A stretch of DNA of 16,676 nt from Fragilaria radians (taxonomy: Eukaryota; Bacillariophyta; Fragilariophyceae; Fragilariales; Fragilariaceae): contig CAAAJI010000958.1 of assembly GCA_900642245.1 (NCBI GenBank), positions 1 through 16,676 on the forward strand, written 5' to 3'. The notes below the pieces were generated by a model, which had not been told where the DNA came from, made no database searches, and saw nothing but the letters and a program-made list of their open reading frames with translations. Numbering within the stretch: position 1 is the stretch's first letter; each line of letters opens with the position of its first letter. Below are positions 9,045 to 16,676 of the stretch, one piece after another. Both the position numbers and the translations under genes were made by a program.

Positions 9045-9150
9045 AGAGACTTCAAATATCAAGATGTCTTGTCCTAAAAGTCAATTATTACTTATTTCCT
9101 TACTATATTTGTTGATTTTTGTCAGCGTTTATAATGCATCCATAATGCTC
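9045..9150. other. Short convergent spacer between esterase 2 and TTI1-like gene
   Basis: Only 106 bases separate the two stop codons, so the 3' UTRs and polyadenylation signals of both genes must lie here or overlap the opposing coding sequence. The spacer is repeated almost unchanged at 5826-5931 (one difference by my count). Confidence 0.7.
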
Positions 9151-12100
9151 TCAATAGTCAATAACTTGTTCAGGTAAACCATCAGCGAAGTCTAGAAGTT
9201 CCTTAGCTCGTAATTGAAATGTGGATGGAGCATTCTCATCTTTATTCTCAGGTTGTGGTTTTCCCTCTTTGTGGTGATGATGACCATTCAAAGAAGCAGG
9301 ATGGATACAATAAGCGGAAGAAAATAGAAGTGGTCGCCATAATGAGTCCTTGTCAATCAGAAGCATCGTTTTAATTGTCACCATGGCATTACTTCCAATG
9401 GGATCCTTCTCGGATATGAAAGGTAAAATCATTGATCCAACAGTTGATATTGATGACGTTGTTTTATGAAATAGCTCTGCATTCTCAAAAACCTTGGTAT
9501 AAAATCCAAATAGACTACTTAGAAGCATTATTATCTCCTTCTCGGATACATTGTTATTGGATGTGAGTAACTTTTTATCGCTTCTTTTCCAACTCAATAA
9601 CTTTCCAAGAATATCTGTACATACTGGCCACACGTCGGCTTCCAATCGACTCCAGAGAAATGAGCCAGAGGATTGAACCATACATGCAACGAGATCAAAT
9701 AATGCGGACAAGAAAATCACATCGGATGATCCATCGCAGCCAGGTAGGGACTTAATGATGTTTAATGGGAGTCTATTGGATGAGAATGAACTGCAGAACG
9801 CCTGTGATAGATCTTTTATGCGAGGCATAATAGTGGGCCACGAATCATTAATCTGACGGTACACTGCATTACCTGGATGTTCGCTGCTATCGTCGTTGTC
9901 TGGCTTCACAAAGTTATCTGCAATGAAGCCGAGGAATTTAAGAGCAAACGAGAATACTCTGCAACTTGCGATTCTAATCTTTAAATTAGAATGTGATAGC
10001 AAATAACCACATCGAGAAAGAACAATTGTAAGATAAACTACCTCATGTGACGAAACATCAATGTTCTCAGTTTGATTTTCATCGTTGCCTTCATCCCTGA
10101 GATCACCATCTTCACTGTCTTCCACACAAAATGGAATCAAAAGATCCAACCATGGTTCCAACTTAACATTAGGAAGACACTTTCGATATTCGATACATGC
10201 TCGGGAAAGTCCGAAGGAATCGACAATAGAGCAAAGGGATCCCTCATATAAGTTTATCATATCAAATATAAACTGAGGATCAACTGAATTTCCCATTCGC
10301 ACAGCCTTTTGATCAAAAAGATGTATTATATCCTTGGAAGTCTGGATTATCATTGCCACCTTGTTTTCCGCATCGAATGATCGCTTAAAAGTGATGTGAT
10401 TGATTGTGGAGGCAAGGGCCGATCCTGAATTCAAGATCGTAGTCGCAAGAATGGGAAGGTATCCAATTGCTTGAATTCCAGTGTTTCCTGATGTACTAAC
10501 GCGACGTATTTCATTTTGGAGTGATCCAAACAAATAATCGAAATTTGAAGACAGTAAGGCATGAATCGAATCTGATCCTGATCGGTTTGCAATTATTTTT
10601 AGAACGCTATTTGCTGCAGATCGAACTTTGTGATGATTGCGTTCGCTGCACCTTTCCAAAATAGGATAAAGAGTAATTGAAATCAAGGAACTGGTGGGAT
10701 CTCCTATAGATTTAGTGAGAGTACCGATCAGCGTCATGAGAGAGCAAATGATTTCTGCATTCGCTCGTAGTGCCTCAGCTGAAATTGTAGTCCCTGATTG
10801 TAGTGAAGAGTGACCAACTGTTTCCTGGATAGTGGGTAGATTCCATAACGGGTGCCTGGTGAACAGCGGAATGACTGATAAAGCCAAAGTCTTGACACGT
10901 TTCATAGCTCGTCGTTCTTCCTTTTCCGCCAGATGAGATACACTTGTGAGACCTTTCAACAAATGATCGGCCAAAAGAATGCATCCTATCCATTCATGTG
11001 CCCAAGAAACTTGAGATATGCTGGCAAAATTTTGGTAACCATCGTTAGTGAGGCAAGATTCATATAGGTCTGCCAAGGTAGCGTCAATAAACGCGCATAC
11101 TTTTTTAACGCCAAGTGCTCTGCCAAGTAATTTTATCAGATAGAGCGTGGAGAAAGCCGTATCGTCTCGAAAGTATCGAAAATTATTGGGAATGTCGCAA
11201 AAGGTATCAGTATCATTCAGGCGAAGGTCTACCAAGTGTTTAATGATTGAAGGCGATTCAAAGTCCAAATCCAAGATTTGAGAGAGACTGCCACGGATAA
11301 TGGATAGCTCATGAAGTGCCATCTTTGCGAAGCAGTTTGAACTCGCAGTTGCTTTATCAAGGTATAATTCTAAGTATGATGATGCCAACTTTGTTTTGGT
11401 GGAAAATTCTTCATGACGCAAACCTTTTGCTAAGAAGGGTAACTCCTGAATAATATCAAATAGAACCGATACAGCCTCATTTTCATCCCATAATTCCTTT
11501 GAGAAATGTTGATCCAGAATATTCTTAGCCTCGTCACGTATTTCATTCTCTGTATCTTGTGTTAACAAAAGACAAAAATGCAATGCCTCTTTCTCAGTTG
11601 TCTGTTCTCTGCTCCAAAAGGATGCCGAATTGATTAAAAGTACTTTGCACAAAGAGAGACTAGCTTTTCGTATCGTTGCAGATGGTGCATTAGGCAACAT
11701 CTTAGCAAGCATGGCAATCGGAGATTGTAAACGCCGATAACATTCTTGAGTGAAAGGATCTTCCTGTGTCTCACTTTCCTTTCCTCCCCCTAACTTCAAT
11801 AAGCGATCCAAAGAATCCACTGGTGCCTCATCTAACCTTCGTGTCATAGTAACTGAAAATAGTTTTGCCAAGGTTTCCACACTTTTTGCGACTACTACTG
11901 ACGGTGCATTCCATTCGCGACTTAAGATGCGCCGCAATAAAGCGGCAGAAGACCCTGGAAATAGAGACCTCCAGACGTCTTCATCCGGAATTTTAATCAG
12001 CATTATTTCTAATGCTGTTATAGAGTCTAGAATCAGTCCACAATCTAGCCGTCGATTTGGTTCGATGTAATGGACGCAGGCCGACACTAGAGTTGCCATC

Positions 12101-12774
12101 AGATTTCCATCCCATGTTGAGCAAACATCCTCCTCAGATAATCGATTTTTGTCATGGAATAGAGAATGTATACATTGAAATAATGCTCTGGCATGCTCTT
12201 CTCCGCGATCAAGTTTGTTTTGAATTAATACAGTGGTGTTATTCACGCTTTCCCTAGCGTGATGAATTGGAGAATTCAACGCTACCGAACATGCCATAAT
12301 AATATCCAATAAATCTCCAGGTAAGATTCTATCAGGAGGACAAGAACTCAGCATCAAATTCAAAAGTTTAGCAGCTCGTTGTTGACAATTCCATAGTTGA
12401 CTCTGTCTAGACGCATGAGAACAAGGACCGCTGTAGGAATTAAGAATCAATTTGATAGGAATACTGAGCACGGGATAAATATGACCCAACAAACCATCGC
12501 ACTTTTCATAGGAAAGTCTACTCCGTAGTTCATCTATGATCATGTCAAGTAATTTCACCTGGCTTTTCAGCAGAGATATTCTTATCCCGTCGTCTTCCAC
12601 ACGATTGGACAAGTCGACTCCTTCGTTTAGGACATATTTCCTTCCAACTTCCTGAGGTGAAGATTCTGATAGCTTTAAAAATCGAATAGCTGATGGTATT
12701 AGCAAACTTATCAAAGGATCCAGACGTTGCAGCAATGAATTCACAAGAGCGTATCCTTCCACAGATTCTACCAT
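9151..12774 (-). CDS. TTI1: TELO2-interacting protein 1 (TTI1)-like HEAT-repeat protein
   Basis: This is a single uninterrupted frame of 1207 residues, close to the length of animal and plant TTI1 (about 1,100). It is almost wholly helical and HEAT/ARM-like. Blocks typical of the family appear in order: LFPGSSAALLRR near residue 271, a QDTENEIRDEAKNIL helix in the middle third, FRYFRDDTAFSTLYLIKLLG, a W..EWIGCILLADHLLKG block, and near residue 977 SWPTIMPRIKDL. A run of four His lies near residue 1165. In other eukaryotes TTI1 joins TELO2 and TTI2 and works with HSP90 and R2TP to fold and stabilise PIKK kinases (TOR, ATM, ATR, TRRAP). The ATG at 12774 is the first in frame. The last 76 codons are duplicated at 5932-6160. 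The family assignment is by recognition of block order, not by alignment. Confidence 0.8.
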   Translation of the reverse strand: MVESVEGYALVNSLLQRLDPLISLLIPSAIRFLKLSESSPQEVGRKYVLNEGVDLSNRVEDDGIRISLLKSQVKLLDMIIDELRSRLSYEKCDGLLGHIYPVLSIPIKLILNSYSGPCSHASRQSQLWNCQQRAAKLLNLMLSSCPPDRILPGDLLDIIMACSVALNSPIHHARESVNNTTVLIQNKLDRGEEHARALFQCIHSLFHDKNRLSEEDVCSTWDGNLMATLVSACVHYIEPNRRLDCGLILDSITALEIMLIKIPDEDVWRSLFPGSSAALLRRILSREWNAPSVVVAKSVETLAKLFSVTMTRRLDEAPVDSLDRLLKLGGGKESETQEDPFTQECYRRLQSPIAMLAKMLPNAPSATIRKASLSLCKVLLINSASFWSREQTTEKEALHFCLLLTQDTENEIRDEAKNILDQHFSKELWDENEAVSVLFDIIQELPFLAKGLRHEEFSTKTKLASSYLELYLDKATASSNCFAKMALHELSIIRGSLSQILDLDFESPSIIKHLVDLRLNDTDTFCDIPNNFRYFRDDTAFSTLYLIKLLGRALGVKKVCAFIDATLADLYESCLTNDGYQNFASISQVSWAHEWIGCILLADHLLKGLTSVSHLAEKEERRAMKRVKTLALSVIPLFTRHPLWNLPTIQETVGHSSLQSGTTISAEALRANAEIICSLMTLIGTLTKSIGDPTSSLISITLYPILERCSERNHHKVRSAANSVLKIIANRSGSDSIHALLSSNFDYLFGSLQNEIRRVSTSGNTGIQAIGYLPILATTILNSGSALASTINHITFKRSFDAENKVAMIIQTSKDIIHLFDQKAVRMGNSVDPQFIFDMINLYEGSLCSIVDSFGLSRACIEYRKCLPNVKLEPWLDLLIPFCVEDSEDGDLRDEGNDENQTENIDVSSHEVVYLTIVLSRCGYLLSHSNLKIRIASCRVFSFALKFLGFIADNFVKPDNDDSSEHPGNAVYRQINDSWPTIMPRIKDLSQAFCSSFSSNRLPLNIIKSLPGCDGSSDVIFLSALFDLVACMVQSSGSFLWSRLEADVWPVCTDILGKLLSWKRSDKKLLTSNNNVSEKEIIMLLSSLFGFYTKVFENAELFHKTTSSISTVGSMILPFISEKDPIGSNAMVTIKTMLLIDKDSLWRPLLFSSAYCIHPASLNGHHHHKEGKPQPENKDENAPSTFQLRAKELLDFADGLPEQVIDY

Positions 12775-13027
12775 GGTTGAAGCGATAATTCTTCATCTAT
12801 CCCGCAAATCATAACGGGATTTAAGGATATGAGTTACGAGTTACTGTGTCATGTCGATGCCAAAAAAAGAGCCTAGCAGAATTGTTTCATGTCAATTTTA
12901 TGAAAAAGCTGACATTAAGTCTTCTGTTTTAATATAACACCTTTATATAACACAATTGTATTGTATTTGAATATAAGACTACCTTAGTTATCCAGCATTT
13001 TAATTGCATAGTAGTCACGGGATTTGG
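12775..13027. other. Upstream region of the TTI1-like gene
   Basis: This spacer lies between the TTI1-like start and the transposase relic. A short inverted repeat, ATCCCG (12799-12804) and CGGGAT (12815-12820), sits 25-46 bases upstream of the ATG, where it would fall in the 5' leader. It may be a weak hairpin or a paired protein site. Nothing else was recognised. Confidence 0.4.
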
Positions 13028-14647
13028 TTAAACAACATTCATAGTGGGATATTCAACTGCATGTGTAAAAACAGTTTGCTTATTGATATCATGAACTTCA
13101 ATACTCCGATTGTGCAAGGAAGAGGCTGAATGAATCTCCAATTCACTACCACTGCAATCATCATTGAGCAATGAATCAAAATATGCAGAACCAGTAATAT
13201 CTTGAATATTTGCATCTTGTTTCATACATGCAACAAGTTGAACTCAATACTGCTTCCAACTATTGCTGCTGCCATTCAGCTTTTGATTCAAACACTCAAA
13301 CAAAGTTGGAGATCCATTTTCAGGGAGAAACCGTTCAGGAGCTTCTAGAGTACCAACTTCTAATTCAAAATCACTGCTCAAAAATTCGCCATACAGTGCA
13401 TCCCCAGAATTTTTGCAATACGTAGCTACAAAGAGTGCTCTTTAAGGCGGATGTAGTTTGTCCAGTTCAAAGTCACATTTTGGAACAAATCCTTTTATTG
13501 TACATGAATTTTGAATACACTCATGTGTCATCGTCTTAATCCAATCGAGTGTCCCGTTGCTAACTACCGCATGTGATGGTCCTTTAGGATTTCCAGCTTT
13601 GGTTTGCAGGCATGTATCCTCCACGGCTTGGGCAATGTAACCACCATAACAAGTTTGATAGAATGCTTAGCTGCGGTGTATGGCAACATCCAATGGTTGC
13701 AAAATCTTTGTCATATTTGGTGGTACAATGGCAACAAACACATTATATTTTCCAAGAAAGGTTGAGATGCACACCATATGAATCTATACCCTAGAGAACT
13801 GGATCACAATAAAACGATGTTTCTTGTAAACTAAGGACACCATTTTTTTTAAAATCAAGCAGTATGTCATCATTCCACATTCCAGCCATATTCACATCAA
13901 CAAGAATATCAATGGGAACTGCTGGCTTATTTTCTTAACCCACAGAAAAGAATATGTGGACGTAGCATAGCACCATCAGCAGTAATAGCAAATGTGACCG
14001 TTAACTCTTGTGGGAAGTTCCCCCTTTACGCATCAACACTTAACGACTTCCCTTAGTTGTTATTGTTGATTTTGGCTCAGTTTCGAAATATCTGGGTACT
14101 TAGTCCATATCAATAATGTTCTTAATCTGAATACCCTTCTTTCAATAATATTATGAACTTCTTGAATGAATTGACGACAAACATCATCTGCATTTTCTGG
14201 TAGTGATTAGACATGAGGTTTGTCTTCTAGAAACAAGGCGCTTTTAAAATTAGAGAGCCATCCTATGGATGCTTTAATCTCCTCCCCTGCTTGCACTTCA
14301 GAGTGGAGCTCTTTAAACAAATTCAACGCTTTTCGTTGAATATAGTGAACTTTAACACAAAGACCCTTTGTATTTTTTCTAATATCCAACTATGCAATTG
14401 CTCATCCAATTCTGCATAATTTGCAGGACGCCCACCCCCATTCAAAGTCTTGCATTCCGGGTGAAGCATCTACATTTAACAATGCTGCTTCAAGTTCTTC
14501 TATCTTATTGACCCACCCTCGCAATGTCTCAATGCTTATTCCATTTGCTTTTGCAATAGCTGGACGACCTTTTCCAATAACTCCTTTTTCATATGATCTG
14601 ATTACATCCAATTTTGTTTTCAAAGAGTAATTCCTTCTCCATCTCCG
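13028..14647 (-). pseudogene. Broken pogo/Tigger-type (Tc1-mariner superfamily) transposase
   Basis: Read on the minus strand, this follows the whole plan of a CENP-B-like transposase. It starts with an N-terminal HTH (LDVIRSYEKGVIGKGRPAIA, then SIETLRGWVNKI; 14623-14500). A CENPB-type HTH follows, with kAlnLfkEL and KASIGWLSNFK (14389-14230). A DDE core then appears in pieces: DMD-stop-VPRYFE at 14083-14112 (first Asp), a DSYGVHL block near 13771-13789 (second Asp), PPNMTKILQPLDVAI near 13683-13727, and GPSHAVVSNGTLDWIKTM. An acidic tail runs to 13028. At least nine in-frame stops and several frame changes occur, so it cannot encode a transposase. In the C-terminal part only two stops interrupt 199 codons. 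Terminal inverted repeats were not found. Confidence 0.82.
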
Positions 14648-14986
14648 TCAGAACAATACAAAAAATTAAAAAGACAGTAGCTGCTCAATCCTGACCAATA
14701 AAAAAGTTGCTACTCATACCCCCGATTATAACAGAATTGTCTTATGGTGTGTTTTATTAGGGAAGGCGGTAGTAACATTAGTTTGGTCAAAACTGAAGAA
14801 ATCACATTTGTTATCACTAAACTTCGCTTGTTTATTTTGCAAATGCGAAATACTTTGCCTTCATAACAAACTTTATGAACTGAAATTTGATATTGATAAT
14901 TTGGTAATGAAAATGGATCATAGTTTGATCCTCATCCCTAAATTCATGCATATATTGATTATGTTTCTACAATATCCATTAAGCTG
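14648..14986. other. Spacer with a long open frame lacking an early ATG
   Basis: A plus-strand frame is free of stops from about 14671 to 14981 (roughly 100 codons), but its first Met is late and the peptide is hydrophobic and unfamiliar. A short inverted pair, AGTAGC (14676-14681) and GCTACT (14709-14714), lies close to the transposase start. I see no supported gene. The open frame might be an exon of the possible gene that follows, or chance. Confidence 0.35.
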
Positions 14987-15505
14987 ATGCATAAAGAATG
15001 GAAAAATGTGATTCTTGGGGTGAAATGTGGAATAATCATGACTCCAGAGAATAAACATTGAAGAGCCGAGTATACCGTTCTCTACTAAATGTGCATAGCA
15101 TGACATGCCAGCAGCCGTTAAAGGAGTTGAAACAAAGAACTTGGCAAGATACAATTTAAGTCAAATTGAGAATGTGAAAAGAGGAATCAACAGTAAGTCA
15201 AAAATTGCATTAAAGTCATGAGCATCTATTTATTAAGCCAAGGCGCAACAACTCTAGTACTAAAGATACGTCATTAACTAGCCAAATTTTGCGAACAAAG
15301 CAGAACGCTTGAAAATTTAATGACAAATGCGATTGCTTTGGTCTTGGCAACAAAGGCTATAGTCCGAAAGGATAATATTTGTTCCTTAGAAACACAGAGT
15401 GTTGACAGGTGACATTTGGTTGGATTTCTCAACCAAAGGAAGTTAGAGAAAGCGTTGCTACCGGAAGCAAGGTTGTCTGGAAAATTTGTTCCGGCAAATA
15501 AATGA
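14987..15505 (+). other. Possible small spliced gene, or relic of one
   Basis: Three plus-strand coding-like pieces can be joined in frame through two GT-AG intervals of short-intron size. Piece one is 14987-15019 (ATG, MHKEWKNVILG). Interval one is 15020-15098 (79 nt, GT...TAG). Piece two is 15099-15192. Interval two is 15193-15281 (89 nt), with a consensus GTAAGT donor and an AACTAG acceptor. Piece three runs from 15282, interrupted by TGA at 15410-15412, and then stays open to TGA at 15503-15505. The peptide is charge-balanced, with ENLMTNAIALVLATKAIV in the third piece, but I recognise no family. The internal TGA means a pseudogene, a further splice, or that the model is wrong. A 104-codon frame on the other strand (15274-15588) is the competing reading. 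The function is unknown. Confidence 0.3.
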
Positions 15506-15779
15506 AGGTGCAATCTATTGTACTCTATAGAGTAGACGCACGGATAGTCAATGTTAAATGAATAAACAACTCTTGGAGGGAAAGTCATTACACATTTTAA
15601 AAATCAAGCATTATGCTTGAAACTGAGGAATTATCTCGTAGATTGTCATGCTTCAATATGCAATAGTCATGTCACTTCGGTTGCCCTGGTCAATTCAATA
15701 GATGGAATGCAATTCCTAGGACTTATTGTAATAATATTCAAAACGCATTTCGGAGGAATTTCTTATCCATTGATTGTCA

Positions 15780-16469
15780 TTAAGGCAATGTATATCCTAT
15801 GCATTGTTGTGCATCAAAGCGACCTCTACATATCATTTCAAAATAATCTAAAATGGGAGTTTGCCAGTTGTCCACGGCCTCTTGATAAACTTCAATGGGA
15901 TCCCAGGGACAACCCTCTGCTCGCAACCATAAAAGCGCTTCTAAATGACCCGCAGCGCTTGCCAATGTACAGTACTCTCGATCATCGGGCAATCCAAGAC
16001 CGCAATCGACCAAAAATTGCAATCCCATTGTGTCACCACGAGAACTGCATTCACGAAACAACCTAGAGATATGACGCTTCACATCCCATCCCATGTCAAT
16101 ATAAAATTGTAACATTCGCAAATTTAAGGCAGAATGAGGTTTAAACCAAGGAGTAGAAAACAAATTTCCCATGTCCCATGGATTGGTCGAAAGTTCTCTC
16201 GATCTTGTAACGGTTTGGCTCATCCGCCAGACATTCCGAAATCGTCTCGAGACTGAAATGATTGGAAGGTAACCACCTTTTGGGATATACGATAAAATTT
16301 CAATCCATATTGCCTCAGGAATCAATAATGAAATCTTATCCAGCATAATCATGATGTATTGGCGAAGAATGACATATCTATTCACTCCACAATTTTTGTG
16401 ATTTTTTCTTCTCTTCCAAATTCTGCTGACGAAAGTGTGTTCCACCACCTTGTTCAGAAAAAATTGCAA
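15780..16469 (-). CDS. F-box-like / ankyrin-repeat protein
   Basis: This is a 229-residue frame. Residues 46-82 (SLLIPEAIWIEILSYIP...SVSRRFRNVWR) resemble an F-box, the helix pair that binds SKP1 in ubiquitin ligases. Residues 118-190 hold degenerate ankyrin-type helices, ending with a clear SAAGHLEALLWLRAEGCPWD, a form common in large ankyrin families of stramenopiles and amoebae. It may recruit a target protein for ubiquitylation, but that is inferred from the domain pair. The protein is short for the class and has only about two repeats, so it may be truncated at its C-terminus. The start is uncertain: Met42 (codon beginning at 16346) precedes the F-box closely, while the first 41 residues are basic and look non-conserved. 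Repeated AACTGTC motifs begin about 100 bases upstream. Confidence 0.65.
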   Translation of the reverse strand: MQFFLNKVVEHTFVSRIWKRRKNHKNCGVNRYVILRQYIMIMLDKISLLIPEAIWIEILSYIPKGGYLPIISVSRRFRNVWRMSQTVTRSRELSTNPWDMGNLFSTPWFKPHSALNLRMLQFYIDMGWDVKRHISRLFRECSSRGDTMGLQFLVDCGLGLPDDREYCTLASAAGHLEALLWLRAEGCPWDPIEVYQEAVDNWQTPILDYFEMICRGRFDAQQCIGYTLP

Positions 16470-16557
16470 TGAGTCACAAACTAGGAGAAGACACCTTAGT
16501 TGAAAGAGTCCGTTGTGTTATCGTGTGGTATACTCCACCTAATTATTATGTCGTTAC

Positions 16558-16676
16558 TAGAGGTGTCAACTGTCACGCAAAAACCCCAACGGTCGGTCAG
16601 ACAGTTGAGCTTGAAATTATACAACTGTCAACTGTCCACCAACTGTCGCTCAACTGTCAGAATAATTTCATTCCAA
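16558..16676. mobile_element. Possible hAT-type transposon end with subterminal repeats, cut by the window edge
   Basis: At 16558 the sequence reads TAGAGGTGTCAACTGTC, which fits the YARNG start and GGTGTCAA continuation of many hAT terminal inverted repeats. The next 100 bases contain CAACTGTC at 16567, 16622, 16629, 16640 and 16651, and one inverted copy at 16600-16607. An 11-base inverted pair, GACAGTTGAGC (16600-16610) and GCTCAACTGTC (16648-16658), lies among them. hAT elements commonly carry such short subterminal repeats as transposase sites. The other end, if present, is outside the window. An alternative is a promoter cluster of MYB-core CAACTG sites for the gene on the minus strand. 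Confidence 0.45.

Larger units (their letters stand above)
7630..9379. repeat. Segmental duplication, copy 2
   Basis: This is the partner of 4411-6160, in the same orientation. Here the TTI1-like gene continues intact past 9379, so this copy probably keeps the ancestral arrangement of esterase and TTI1 facing each other. The drop in identity is abrupt at the start codon on one side and near 9337 on the other. Confidence 0.93.

Noticed and set aside
12799..12820. CCCGC-containing inverted repeat as an E2F site upstream of the TTI1-like gene
   Set aside because: The match to the E2F consensus is imperfect and a single short site is too likely by chance.
14676..14714. AGTAGC...GCTACT pair as a terminal inverted repeat of the pogo relic
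   Set aside because: Both halves lie on the same side of the transposase, and no partner was found at 12780-13027.
15274..15588. 104-codon minus-strand open frame
   Set aside because: No recognisable motif, and it lies opposite a plus-strand reading with better protein-like composition and plausible splice signals. Not annotated as a gene.
15617..16066. 149-codon plus-strand open frame
   Set aside because: It overlaps the antisense of the F-box/ankyrin gene, whose motifs are clear; most of the openness is explained as a shadow.

Overview
The window looks like nuclear DNA of a small eukaryote. It is AT-rich, with long coding sequences that lack introns, convergent and widely spaced genes, eukaryote-only families (a TTI1-type HEAT protein, a DUF676 serine esterase, an F-box/ankyrin protein) and decayed eukaryotic transposons. 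The mix of retroelement relics, ankyrin repeats of the GHLE..LWLR..GCPWD type and possible short introns of about 80-90 nt suggests a diatom or another stramenopile. That is an inference from family resemblance; no organism marker is present.

Layout. Positions 1-4410 hold no intact gene. I see a diverged pair of repeats (about 2121-2262 and 2908-3045) and a decayed Copia-like polyprotein piece on the minus strand (3430-3784). Positions 4411-6160 and 7630-9379 are two copies of one segment. Each carries a complete DUF676-type serine esterase (4740-5825 and 7959-9044) followed by the 3' end of a TTI1-like gene in convergent orientation. In copy 1 that 3' end is a dead fragment with an in-frame stop (5932-6160). 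In copy 2 it is the end of the full 1207-residue gene (9151-12774, minus strand). The spacer between the copies (6161-7629) contains a decayed gag-like open stretch (7184-7475).

Positions 13028-14647 hold a broken pogo/Tigger-type DDE transposase on the minus strand. Positions 14987-15505 may hold a small spliced gene or a relic of one. Positions 15780-16469 (minus) encode a short F-box-like/ankyrin protein. The last 119 bases resemble one end of a hAT-type transposon, with repeated AACTGTC motifs.

Functionally, the TTI1-like protein should act in the TELO2-TTI1-TTI2 co-chaperone complex that matures PIKK kinases. The esterases are predicted alpha/beta hydrolases acting on lipid or other esters. 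They are neighbours of TTI1 with no evident pathway link. The clearest biological signal is the pattern of identity between the two esterase segments. Upstream regions are strongly diverged, but the stretch from the start codon into the TTI1 tail is about 96-99% identical, which points to gene conversion after an older duplication. I did not find a convincing, wholly new multi-gene system.
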